Assembly (NCBI GenBank): GCA_965219125.1
Contig: CBDCMO010000001.1
Span: forward strand, 310,001 to 374,000
Length of the DNA stretch: 64,000 bases
Source: JBBSOK01 sp965219125
GTDB lineage: Bacteria; Bacteroidota; Bacteroidia; Flavobacteriales; Flavobacteriaceae
Reading direction: 5' to 3'
Under the pieces are notes generated by a model that was not told where the DNA came from, did no database searches, and worked only from the letters and a program-made list of their open reading frames with translations. This document shows, piece by piece, positions 52,589-60,621 of this stretch. Position 1 is the first letter of the stretch. The number at the start of each line of letters is the position of its first letter. The translations under genes were made by a program, and so were the position numbers.

Positions 52589-52645
52589 TCACGACATACG
52601 TTGTAAGTTGTAACACCACCAAGTATTTTGATTATTATTTTTCAT
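52589..52645 (-). CDS. trpL: trp leader peptide with tandem Trp codons
   Basis: An 18-residue open frame, MKNNNQNTWWCYNLQRMS, starts at ATG (52643-52645) and ends with TGA (52589-52591). Residues 9 and 10 are consecutive Trp codons (TGGTGG). The terminator follows 29 nt downstream. If tryptophan is scarce, a ribosome stalled at the two Trp codons would leave TGTCGTGA (52589-52596) free to pair with the terminator; with ample tryptophan, the ribosome covers it and the terminator forms. This is the classical attenuation layout. Confidence 0.9.
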   Translation of the reverse strand: MKNNNQNTWWCYNLQRMS

Positions 52646-52696
52646 TGTAAGGAGTCAAATATAGAAATGATATTTGTTTCTACAAGAGATATTAAC

Positions 52697-53278
52697 TTAA
52701 AATTTTAAGGTTACATCAAGTTCAAAAATATCATCTATGGCCTTATCGCCCAAGTTGTCAAAGAAACTACCCGAACCGTAACGAACATCAAATTTTGTTC
52801 TATCCACTTTTAAAATTGAAGATGCGGTGTCGTCAATAATAACCATATTAAATTTTACAGGATTTGTAATATCTTTTATCGTTAAATTACCATCAACACT
52901 ATAACCTTCTTCGTTCGCACCTGTATTTTTTGTTGCTTTTGTAATTACCAATTTGGCTGTTGGATATTTTTCAACACCAAAAAAGTCTTCACTTTTCAAG
53001 TGGCCTTCTAGCTTTCCTTTGCTGTCTCCAGATAAATCCCCTACGTTAATAGATGTCATATCTACAACAAATTCTCCACCTGTTAGCTTGTTATTGTCCA
53101 TTTCTAGAAATCCGCTTTTTAATTTAATAGTCCCATTGTGTGAGCCTACCACTTTTTTTCCTGTCCAAGCAATTGAGCTGCTTTTAATGTCTATTTTCTT
53201 ATTCATAATTGTGTTTGTAAATGAGGCAGCGCCAAAAGCAACCGCCAGGATTAATATTGATTTAATTGTTTTTTTCAT
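52697..53278 (-). CDS. YceI family lipid-binding protein
   Basis: This 193-residue protein has a signal peptide (ILILAVAFGAASFT) followed by the YceI lipocalin-like fold, pattern SSIAWTGKKVVGSHNGTIKLKSG and KFDVRYGSGSFFDNLGDKAI. YceI proteins bind isoprenoid lipids in the periplasm. It is the third gene of a marR-nitroreductase-yceI unit and probably shares its regulation. Confidence 0.92.
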   Translation of the reverse strand: MKKTIKSILILAVAFGAASFTNTIMNKKIDIKSSSIAWTGKKVVGSHNGTIKLKSGFLEMDNNKLTGGEFVVDMTSINVGDLSGDSKGKLEGHLKSEDFFGVEKYPTAKLVITKATKNTGANEEGYSVDGNLTIKDITNPVKFNMVIIDDTASSILKVDRTKFDVRYGSGSFFDNLGDKAIDDIFELDVTLKF

Positions 53279-53289
53279 GATTTTTGATT

Positions 53290-53922
53290 TTAGATTGTTT
53301 GAAATAATTTTGATTTTGGTTTACGCACTTTTTTGTAATGTTGATATGGGTCTTCCGCTTCTCTATAGCCAATTGGAGCTATTACCGCAGCATTCAATCC
53401 TTGCTCGGTAAGTCCTAATATTTCGTTGTATTTTTCGGGATCAAAACCTTCCATTGGGCACGTATCAATTTTAAGTGAGGCTGCTGCAGAAAGTAAATTG
53501 CCTAAAACGATGTAAGATTGTTTGGCCGTCCAAAATGCAAGTTCTTCGGGATTTCTCGAACTAATTGAATTTTTCATTACATTGCTATAGTCAGCGAGAT
53601 CATCTTTTGGCATATCTCTGGTTTTCGCGATATTAGCAACAAATTCATCTACCAATTCTTCGCCAAAATTTACTTTATTGGCTATAACAACAAGTACAGA
53701 AGCATCGGTAATTTGGGATTGATTCCACGAAACCGCTTTTAATTTTTCACGAATAGCTTTATCTTTTATTATCAAGATTTCATATGGTTGAAGCCCAAAT
53801 GATGAAGCGGTAAGTTGCATTGCATCTTTTAAAAATTCTAAATCTTCATCTGAAATAGATTTGGTTGCGTCAAATTGTTTGGTGGCATATCGCCATTCAA
53901 GGTCTTTATTGTAGTTATTCAT
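53290..53922 (-). CDS. NfsB-like NAD(P)H nitroreductase
   Basis: FMN-dependent oxidoreductase of 210 residues. Motifs: WRYATKQFD at the N-terminus, QLTASSFGLQPYEILII, and MEGFDPEKYNEILGL. Members reduce nitroaromatics or quinones. Its start overlaps the marR gene by 8 nt and yceI follows by 11 nt, so all three form an operon that the MarR protein is likely to control. Confidence 0.93.
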   Translation of the reverse strand: MNNYNKDLEWRYATKQFDATKSISDEDLEFLKDAMQLTASSFGLQPYEILIIKDKAIREKLKAVSWNQSQITDASVLVVIANKVNFGEELVDEFVANIAKTRDMPKDDLADYSNVMKNSISSRNPEELAFWTAKQSYIVLGNLLSAAASLKIDTCPMEGFDPEKYNEILGLTEQGLNAAVIAPIGYREAEDPYQHYKKVRKPKSKLFQTI

Positions 53923-54373
53923 TGTCTCTTAATTTATCTAATAGATTATTTAATGCTTCAATTTCAGTTTCTGTAAAGTTTTTTAAAATTTGAGTATTAT
54001 TTTGTTCGGTTATTGGATCTAATTCTTCAAGTAAATCAAGACCTGCTTTCGTGATTAGAAGTTCAATCTTCCTGCGGTTTTGAGGACAAATTTGTCTATT
54101 TACGAGATTTTTTTTTTCGAGTTTGTCTACCAATCTCGTAGTATTACTGTTTTTGTCAACCATTCTCTCTTGTACGGTTGAAAGATTTGCAGGCTGGTTT
54201 TTTTGTCCACGTAAAATTCGGAGCACATTATATTGCTGGACCGATAAGTCGAAATCCTTAAAAGGAACGCTTAACAGTTCCTCAATATTTCGCGCGGTGT
54301 AAGAAAGATTGATAACCGTTCGTGTGCCGTCGGACATTTTTGAATTTGTTTTTATAATTTCTTCAATCGTCAT
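53915..54373 (-). CDS. MarR family transcriptional regulator
   Basis: A 152-residue winged-helix repressor. Helix-turn-helix region LSTVQERMVDKNSNTTRLVDKLEKK is split around residues 70-95, with the wing RQICPQNRRKIELLIT. It heads the operon with the nitroreductase. Twin palindromes at 54376-54402 directly upstream are the likely operator. The inducer is unknown; oxidative or aromatic signals are common. Confidence 0.92.
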   Translation of the reverse strand: MTIEEIIKTNSKMSDGTRTVINLSYTARNIEELLSVPFKDFDLSVQQYNVLRILRGQKNQPANLSTVQERMVDKNSNTTRLVDKLEKKNLVNRQICPQNRRKIELLITKAGLDLLEELDPITEQNNTQILKNFTETEIEALNNLLDKLRDNE

Positions 54374-54375
54374 AT

Positions 54376-54407
54376 ATGTATGTACAATATTTGTATGTAC
54401 AAATGTA
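54376..54407 (-). promoter_or_regulatory. Twin MarR operator and -7 box
   Basis: Two palindromes, TGTATGTACA (54377-54386) and TTGTATGTACAA (54391-54402), lie 14 nt apart centre to centre. On the minus strand TACATTTG (54400-54407) fits the Bacteroidota -7 box, so the palindromes cover the likely transcription start of marR and would permit autorepression. Confidence 0.7.
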
Positions 54408-54521
54408 TTATAATTTTGATTCTGAAATTCATTTTAACACAAGATTATAATTAGTCAATTGCGAAACCATTTATGGTTATCAACTAAAAATAATTGTTAC
54501 TTTTACTCAAAAATTTATAAA

Positions 54522-54833
54522 ATGGCCAATCTTACTCAAGAACAATGGAGACAGCAACTTCACAACGATGAAAATGCAGTAATAATAGATGTTCGAACAG
54601 AAACAGAACTAGAAGAAGGATTTATTCCAAACGCAATAAATCTAGATATTTTTGATTCAGGACATTTTATGGAAGAAGTAAATGCATTGGACAAATCTAA
54701 AAACTATTATGTTTATTGCCGTTCTGGCTCAAGAAGTAGTCAGGCTTGTGCCATAATGAACAGCGTTGGCATTGCAAATACGTATAATCTTATTGGTGGT
54801 TTTACGGAATGGGATGGGGAAATTATCGGGTAA
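54522..54833 (+). CDS. Rhodanese-like domain protein
   Basis: A 103-residue cytoplasmic single rhodanese domain. The active loop is YCRSGSRSSQA with catalytic Cys. I take the ATG at 54522 (MANLTQEQW) instead of a TTG start at 54459 that would add a poor leader. It precedes a secreted rhodanese by 10 nt. Confidence 0.92.
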   Translation: MANLTQEQWRQQLHNDENAVIIDVRTETELEEGFIPNAINLDIFDSGHFMEEVNALDKSKNYYVYCRSGSRSSQACAIMNSVGIANTYNLIGGFTEWDGEIIG

Positions 54834-54843
54834 TAAAAGAAAT

Positions 54844-55230
54844 ATGAAAAATGTTATAGTATTCCTACTGTTGATGATTGGCTTACATAGTTGCAATTCA
54901 CAAAATGAAGGAGTAACCATGCTAACCCCACAACAAGCTAAAGAAAATATTGAAAAGGATAAAAGTATACAATTGTTAGATGTACGCACTGCGGATGAAT
55001 TTTCTACAGGACATATAGATAAAGCTGCAAATTCCTGTGTGACAACTGACGAATTTGTCCAAAAAATGGCTAACCTCAATAAAGATAAGCCTGTTTATGT
55101 TTATTGCAAAAGTGGTGGAAGAAGTGCCAAAGCTTCTAAAATACTTGTTGACAATGGTTTCAGCCAAGTTTTTGAGGTTACCGGTGGCATTACAGCTTGG
55201 CAAGGTGATGGCTTAGAAATTTCCTATTAA
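54844..55230 (+). CDS. Rhodanese-domain lipoprotein
   Basis: This 128-residue protein starts at 54844 (MKNVIVFLLLMIGLHSCNSQ) with a lipobox ending at Cys17, so it is membrane-anchored in the envelope. The rhodanese domain follows with active loop YCKSGGRSAKA. It is paired with the cytoplasmic rhodanese upstream, so sulfur transfer across compartments is a possibility. A longer reading from 54766 is rejected because the signal peptide starts here. Confidence 0.92.
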   Translation: MKNVIVFLLLMIGLHSCNSQNEGVTMLTPQQAKENIEKDKSIQLLDVRTADEFSTGHIDKAANSCVTTDEFVQKMANLNKDKPVYVYCKSGGRSAKASKILVDNGFSQVFEVTGGITAWQGDGLEISY

Positions 55231-55487
55231 TTTCATTCGAATTTATATTTTAGTTCCTTTTTCTAATTTCGAATTGGAACATTCGCTTCAATTTCAGTCT
55301 GAATTAGCCCTAATTACAAAATCAAATTTATTTTGTATACTTTTCAAATTTTAAATAGTCTTATTTTTAATAGCTTAGGTAATTTAATTTCTAAATACAC
55401 TTCTAATTAAAAATTAAAGATGTGTTAAGTTGCTTATATCTTTTAAAGTTTGAAAGTATCTTTCCCAATCATTAAAACAAAAATAAA

Positions 55488-55730
55488 ATGGAACAGGCTA
55501 AATACGATGAAATGCAGAAACTGCTTAATAAGCTGGAAGATGTAAAGAATACACAGAAAAGTGTGATTGATAAAATTAATCACATAATTACAGATTTATT
55601 TCAAAATCCAGATAAAGATCTTGAAAAAGGGATGGAAGCAGCGCATCAAAAAGCATCAGAAAATGAAGAAGCGATTGAAGCCTTAATCGAAAGTTTTGAG
55701 ATTAAATTCAACAAAGCTCAACAATCATAG
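55488..55730 (+). CDS. Small coiled-coil protein, unknown function
   Basis: This 80-residue acidic helical protein has a heptad-like pattern (YDEMQKLLNKLEDVKNTQKS) and no signal peptide or membrane segment. No family is recognised. It follows a 257-nt gap without features and lies tail to tail with an acyl-CoA-binding-protein gene. Confidence 0.7.
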   Translation: MEQAKYDEMQKLLNKLEDVKNTQKSVIDKINHIITDLFQNPDKDLEKGMEAAHQKASENEEAIEALIESFEIKFNKAQQS

Positions 55731-55742
55731 GCTTTTTAAAGA

Positions 55743-56009
55743 TTATTTTCGATATAGAAAATAGTGGTCTACAGTTTCAATATATAATTGTTTGGCCTCT
55801 TTACTATTTAATTTATGAGTTTGAAAAAGTGCATTTGTTTTAAATGCATTAATAATAGGGTTACTACTACTAGGAGAATCTTGGTCGTTGGTAGCCCTTT
55901 TATAATAAGCGTAAAGTCTCAATAAAAAGTCTGCAGGAAAAGGTTCGGCGTGTGCGTTTATGCTATCAACAGCATCCCTGAAAGCTATTTCCAACTCTGA
56001 AGAATTCAT
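55743..56009 (-). CDS. Acyl-CoA-binding protein
   Basis: This 88-residue protein has the four-helix ACBP pattern: AFRDAVDSIN at the N-terminus and the signature LRLYAYYKRATNDQDS, ending in YIETVDHYF. ACBPs hold long-chain acyl-CoA; they are common in eukaryotes and patchy in bacteria. It is immediately downstream of psd, sharing one base (56009), so it is cotranscribed with phospholipid genes. Confidence 0.88.
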   Translation of the reverse strand: MNSSELEIAFRDAVDSINAHAEPFPADFLLRLYAYYKRATNDQDSPSSSNPIINAFKTNALFQTHKLNSKEAKQLYIETVDHYFLYRK

Positions 56010-56659
56010 TATTTTGAAGCAATAACGGTTAGTCCACCTTTTACTTTATCATTCAATTTCACGTCAACTTGAGTACCAATTGGTAAAAAGATATCAACGC
56101 GAGAACCAAATTTTATAAAACCACTATCTGTAGCTTGTTCTACATCTTCGCCTTCAACTGCATAATTTACAATACGCTTTGCCAAGGCTCCGGCAATTTG
56201 TCTGTGCAAAACATCACCAAATTCCTTGGATTTCACAACAACGGTAGTGCGTTCATTTTCTTCGGAAGATTTTGGATGCCACGCTACTAGAAACTTACCG
56301 GGATGATATTTGCTGAAAACAACTTTCCCCCCAATTGGATATCGGGTTACGTGAACATTTATTGGCGACATAAAAACGGAAATCTGTAAACGTTTATCAT
56401 TAAAATATTCTTTTTCAAAGACCTCTTCAATCACCACTACTTTACCATCAACAGGTGATAAAACATGATCTTCATTAGTCATGAATTTCCGAATTGGATT
56501 TCTGAAAAATTGCAGTATCAATAGTAATAAAACAACAATAGCGATAATTGCTCCACCTTTTAACATTGAATTTTCTACGTAAAAATTCGCTATTATACTT
56601 AATGCAACCGTTACTATTAAGGCAATCGCAATTATTTTGTATCCTTCTTTATGAAACAT
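56009..56659 (-). CDS. psd: Phosphatidylserine decarboxylase
   Basis: Makes phosphatidylethanolamine. The 216-residue short form has N-terminal membrane helices and the processing motif KFGSRVDIFLP, where self-cleavage at Gly-Ser makes the pyruvoyl group. VLSPVDGKVVVIEE and VFMSPINVHVTRYPIGG are typical. It overlaps cdsA by 11 nt. Confidence 0.94.
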   Translation of the reverse strand: MFHKEGYKIIAIALIVTVALSIIANFYVENSMLKGGAIIAIVVLLLLILQFFRNPIRKFMTNEDHVLSPVDGKVVVIEEVFEKEYFNDKRLQISVFMSPINVHVTRYPIGGKVVFSKYHPGKFLVAWHPKSSEENERTTVVVKSKEFGDVLHRQIAGALAKRIVNYAVEGEDVEQATDSGFIKFGSRVDIFLPIGTQVDVKLNDKVKGGLTVIASK

Positions 56660-57485
56660 GATCTATTATTTGTAAAAATGCGAATAAAAATGGACTAGCA
56701 TAAATTATACTATCCAATCTATCATAAATACCACCGTGTCCGGGCATTATCATACCACTATCTTTTACTCCAGCTTGCCTTTTAAATTTAGATTGTACCA
56801 AATCTCCAATCGTGCCAAAAACAGAAGATATTATTGCCAAGCCAATCCAAATCTGCCACGTGTAAAGATGTATAAAATAAAATATTACCCAACTTACAAG
56901 CATTGCGCCGAATAGACCGCCTAAAAATCCTTCAACCGTTTTCTTTGGAGAAATACGTTCTAGCAATTTATGCTTTCCAATACTCTTGCCTACAATATAT
57001 GCAAAGGTATCGTTTGCCCAAACTAACGTGAAAACCCCAACTACCAATTTAGGGACAAATTGCTTATCAACAAATGGAATTAGCGTTAAAAATACGAAGC
57101 CACCAATCATATATAATATGAGCACCACATATTTTTTCTTTCCAAACATAGGTATTTTACTTGTGTACAAAATGTCCTTGAACATAAATAAGTTAACGAA
57201 AATTGTCAATATAAGATAGAGATAAATGGCATTATCATAAAATGCTAAATATGTAAATAATGAAGTAAATTCAAATCCCTTGTAGCTGACAACGTATAAA
57301 AAGAAAGCTAATAAAAAGTAGGCTAGATAACTTGTAAGATGCACAAGCTTTAAATATTCGCTCATTGTTATGAGGGCTAAAATAAAGAAAAGACCCATAA
57401 ACCACTCGTGCGTAGTAAACATTGAAAATACAACTATTAGGATGTAGAGCACACCAGAAATAGTCCGCACGATAATTTCCCTCAT
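56649..57485 (-). CDS. cdsA: Phosphatidate cytidylyltransferase
   Basis: Membrane enzyme that makes CDP-diacylglycerol. About eight helices and the signature SKFKRQAGVKDSGMIMPGHGG with the downstream YDRLDS are diagnostic. The length is 278 residues. It starts 2 nt after the LUD gene stop and overlaps psd by 11 nt, giving an operon LUD-cdsA-psd-ACBP. Confidence 0.95.
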   Translation of the reverse strand: MREIIVRTISGVLYILIVVFSMFTTHEWFMGLFFILALITMSEYLKLVHLTSYLAYFLLAFFLYVVSYKGFEFTSLFTYLAFYDNAIYLYLILTIFVNLFMFKDILYTSKIPMFGKKKYVVLILYMIGGFVFLTLIPFVDKQFVPKLVVGVFTLVWANDTFAYIVGKSIGKHKLLERISPKKTVEGFLGGLFGAMLVSWVIFYFIHLYTWQIWIGLAIISSVFGTIGDLVQSKFKRQAGVKDSGMIMPGHGGIYDRLDSIIYASPFLFAFLQIIDHVS

Positions 57486-57486
57486 A

Positions 57487-58089
57487 TTACAAATCTTCCA
57501 AAAGCAACAAATATAGATTTTTTGTGCTACTGCCGTAAGTCATAAAATCTTTTTCTTTTTCAGTTTCAAAGTCTTGAATAGTCGTAATATTTGAAGGTAT
57601 AAAATGTTGACTTTGATTTTTTATTTTACGTAAACCTTCACTAATATTTTCAACAATATTGCTAGTTCTACCTAAAATAATAAAGTTAGAAGGCAATTCA
57701 TTCAATTTCTTTTCCTTCAATTGATTGGAGCACAATAATATAGAACCGTTAGCAGCAATAAGACTTTCGCAGTTACAAAGTAAAAAAGTAGATTCAGGAT
57801 TTTTACCGAATTCTAGATTAAAGCCTTTAAAAGTTTGCATTAATTCGTTATTTGTGCAAAATGCTTCTTGCTCGTACCAATCATTTTCCAGCATAATACT
57901 GTCAAACGCTTCAACCAACTCATCTTCATTTTCGCAATAGATAAATTTACCACCATTTTTTTTGAAAATATGTGTAAACTTTTCGTCCGCCGGTAATTTA
58001 TCTTGTGGGTAATAACTACTCGTATCAGCTTGATCTTTTGAATCATCCGACTTAGCTTTGGGGTTAAGCAGCCTTTTAAAAAGACTCAT
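57487..58089 (-). CDS. LUD domain protein (lactate utilization LutC-like)
   Basis: A 200-residue soluble protein whose C-terminal two thirds match the LUD fold (LCNCESLIAANGSILLCSNQ and TYGSSTKNLYLLLLEDL). LutC-like proteins serve L-lactate oxidation, but here there are no lutA or lutB neighbours; it heads the phospholipid operon. In Bacteroidota this gene is often found next to ftsH. A charged N-terminal extension of about 35 residues is present. Confidence 0.82.
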   Translation of the reverse strand: MSLFKRLLNPKAKSDDSKDQADTSSYYPQDKLPADEKFTHIFKKNGGKFIYCENEDELVEAFDSIMLENDWYEQEAFCTNNELMQTFKGFNLEFGKNPESTFLLCNCESLIAANGSILLCSNQLKEKKLNELPSNFIILGRTSNIVENISEGLRKIKNQSQHFIPSNITTIQDFETEKEKDFMTYGSSTKNLYLLLLEDL

Positions 58090-58167
58090 ATTGAATTAGT
58101 TCAGGAGTTTATATTACGCTTTGCTTCAAATATATAAAATCTATTGCTAAGTATGGTAAATAGAAAA

Positions 58168-60153
58168 TTAATCTTTTAGGTCAGATTCTGATAATATGAC
58201 GTCAGGTTCCGGCGTTTTTTGAGTTTCGTCAGGAGTTTCATAGGGTCTATTACCGAAAATCTTTTGCAGATTGTCCTTAAAAATAACTTCTTTTTCAAGA
58301 AGCACGTTTGCAAGTTCAGTTAATTTGTCCTTATGTAATTCTAAAAGTGCTACAGCGCGCGCATATTGCTCCTCAATCAACTTCGAAATTTCTTGATCTA
58401 TCATGGTTGCAGTGCTTTCACTATATGGTTTTGTAAAACCATATTCCGTTTGACCGCTACTGTCATAATAGGTCAAGTTTCCAACCTTATCGTTCAAACC
58501 ATAAATAGTAACCATTGCTCTCGCTTGCTTAGTAACTTTTTCAAGATCACTTAAAGCACCCGTAGAAATTTGGTTGAAAATTACCTTCTCTGCAGCACGA
58601 CCCCCTAAAGCTGCACACATTTCGTCCAGCATTTGTTCTGGCCTAACAATTAAACGTTCTTCAGGCAAATACCACGCAGCTCCTAAAGATTGTCCTCTTG
58701 GTACAATTGTTACTTTCACCAAAGGCGCAGCATGTTCTAACATCCAACTAACTGTTGCGTGACCAGCTTCGTGAAATGCAATTGCTTTCTTTTCGCCTGG
58801 GGTAACAATTTTATTTTTCTTTTCGAGACCACCAACAATTCGATCTACGGCATCCAGAAAATCCTGTTTTCCAACTGCTTTCTTATCTTGTCTTGCAGCA
58901 ATAAGTGCGGCTTCGTTACAAACATTGGCAATATCGGCACCTGAAAATCCTGGAGTTTGCTTTGAAAGAAATTCCGTATCAAGATTGTCCTCTTTTTTAA
59001 TGGGACGAAGATGAACTTCAAATATTTCTTTACGCTCACGAACGTCTGGTAAATCAACATAAATCTGTCTGTCAAAACGTCCTGCCCTCATCAATGCTTT
59101 ATCCAAAACATCTGCACGGTTGGTTGCAGCTACAACAATAACATTGCTATTTGTACCAAAACCATCCATTTCTGTTAATAATTGGTTCAGGGTATTCTCG
59201 CGCTCATCGTTGGAGCCAGAATAATTATTTTTTCCTCTTGCTCGTCCAATTGCGTCAATTTCATCAATAAATATGATTGATGGCGATTTTTCTTTGGCCT
59301 GTTTAAATAAATCTCTAACACGAGAAGCGCCTACACCTACAAACATCTCAACAAAGTCTGAACCTGAAAGCGAGAAGAAAGGTACTTGTGCTTCGCCAGC
59401 TACTGCTCTTGCAAGTAACGTTTTACCGGTTCCCGGAGGTCCTACTAAAAGAGCCCCTTTCGGTATTTTGCCACCCAAAGCGGTATATTTACTAGGATTT
59501 TTAAGAAAATCTACAATTTCTTGTACTTCTTCTTTTGCACCTTCAAGACCTGCAACATCCTTAAATGTTGTTTTAACATCTGTCTTTTCATCAAAAAGTT
59601 TTGCCTTGGATTTACCAATATTGAAAATTTGGCCTCCAGGACCACCGCCTGCTCCAGAAGACATACGGCGCATTATGAAAATCCAAATTCCAATAAGTAG
59701 TACGAACGGCAATATTGAAAGCAAAATTTCTCCTAACGGATTAGATTCAGTATCGAAATTTAATGTTGCAGTTAAACCGTTCTCTTTCTTGATATTTTGA
59801 AAATCTTCTTGAAAAAGTTGCAAATCCCCAAATTCAAATTGATAAGATGGATCATCTGGGCCAGGAGATAAAAAGTTATCTTCCCGCTTGTTTGCGTGTA
59901 TAGCTTTGGCGCGAGCATCCTTTGTAAGATAAACTTTTGCAATCTTTTTATTGATTACAACAACTCTATCTACATCGCCTTCTTTTAAGAATTTCTCAAA
60001 TTTCGCTTGTGTAGTTTTTGCAGGTTGAGACCAGTTACTACCAAAAAATTGAATTCCTAAAAACACCAAAAATATTAAACCATAAATCCAGTATGCACTA
60101 AATTTTGGCTTTTTCGGCTCTATTTTTTTCTTTGTTTTATTTTCTTCAGCCAT
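58168..60153 (-). CDS. ftsH: ATP-dependent zinc metalloprotease FtsH
   Basis: Membrane AAA+ protease for quality control. Two transmembrane helices (about residues 20-38 and 143-162) flank the periplasmic domain. Walker A is GPPGTGKTLLARAVAGEA, Walker B is SIIFIDEIDAIG, the SRH is NRADVLDKALMRAGRFDR, and the zinc site is HEAGH. The length is 661 residues, slightly longer than E. coli. rsfS is 12 nt upstream, in the same operon. Confidence 0.97.
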   Translation of the reverse strand: MAEENKTKKKIEPKKPKFSAYWIYGLIFLVFLGIQFFGSNWSQPAKTTQAKFEKFLKEGDVDRVVVINKKIAKVYLTKDARAKAIHANKREDNFLSPGPDDPSYQFEFGDLQLFQEDFQNIKKENGLTATLNFDTESNPLGEILLSILPFVLLIGIWIFIMRRMSSGAGGGPGGQIFNIGKSKAKLFDEKTDVKTTFKDVAGLEGAKEEVQEIVDFLKNPSKYTALGGKIPKGALLVGPPGTGKTLLARAVAGEAQVPFFSLSGSDFVEMFVGVGASRVRDLFKQAKEKSPSIIFIDEIDAIGRARGKNNYSGSNDERENTLNQLLTEMDGFGTNSNVIVVAATNRADVLDKALMRAGRFDRQIYVDLPDVRERKEIFEVHLRPIKKEDNLDTEFLSKQTPGFSGADIANVCNEAALIAARQDKKAVGKQDFLDAVDRIVGGLEKKNKIVTPGEKKAIAFHEAGHATVSWMLEHAAPLVKVTIVPRGQSLGAAWYLPEERLIVRPEQMLDEMCAALGGRAAEKVIFNQISTGALSDLEKVTKQARAMVTIYGLNDKVGNLTYYDSSGQTEYGFTKPYSESTATMIDQEISKLIEEQYARAVALLELHKDKLTELANVLLEKEVIFKDNLQKIFGNRPYETPDETQKTPEPDVILSESDLKD

Positions 60154-60165
60154 GTGGCGTTTTAT

Positions 60166-60537
60166 TTAATTTGATGTTTCTATTTTAACGGACTTTGCAT
60201 CGCCCCAAAGACCTTCAAGATCATAAAATGCACGAATATGTTTTTGAAAAACATGCACAACAACGTGCACATAATCCATTAATACCCATTCACTGTTGTC
60301 GCTTCCTTCAACGTGCCAAGGCTTTTCTTTTATGGCTTTACTAACGGATTTTTGTATGGAGTTAACAATGGCATTAACCTGTGTGTTGGACGTACCGTTG
60401 CAGAGAATAAAATAATCGCAAACTGTATTTTCAATCTCTCTAAGGTCCAAAATTTCTATATCTTGCCCTTTTACTTCTTCTATACCTCTAATAATTTGGG
60501 TGATAAGTTGATCTGTTTCTATTTCTTTTTTCGACAT
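60166..60537 (-). CDS. rsfS: Ribosomal silencing factor RsfS
   Basis: This 123-residue protein binds L14 of the large subunit and blocks subunit joining. ITQIIRGIEEVKGQDIEILDL, CDYFILCNGTSNTQV and WVLMDYVHVVVHVF are family blocks. It is the first gene upstream of ftsH; the shared intergenic region with birA holds divergent promoter boxes. Confidence 0.94.
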   Translation of the reverse strand: MSKKEIETDQLITQIIRGIEEVKGQDIEILDLREIENTVCDYFILCNGTSNTQVNAIVNSIQKSVSKAIKEKPWHVEGSDNSEWVLMDYVHVVVHVFQKHIRAFYDLEGLWGDAKSVKIETSN

Positions 60538-60555
60538 TAAAATCTTTTATTTGTG

Positions 60556-60591
60556 CAAAGTTATTACTTTTTTGTTTGTGGTATAGCTTTG
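60556..60591. promoter_or_regulatory. Back-to-back -7 boxes between rsfS and birA
   Basis: TAACTTTG (minus strand, 60556-60563) and TAGCTTTG (plus strand, 60584-60591) face opposite directions, forming an inverted repeat with GTGCAAAG/CTTTGCAC. They fit Bacteroidota -7 elements for rsfS-ftsH and birA. Clear -33 elements were not found. Confidence 0.5.
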
Positions 60592-60621
60592 CACAGAGAA
60601 TAACAATAAAGCTTTTTTAAT

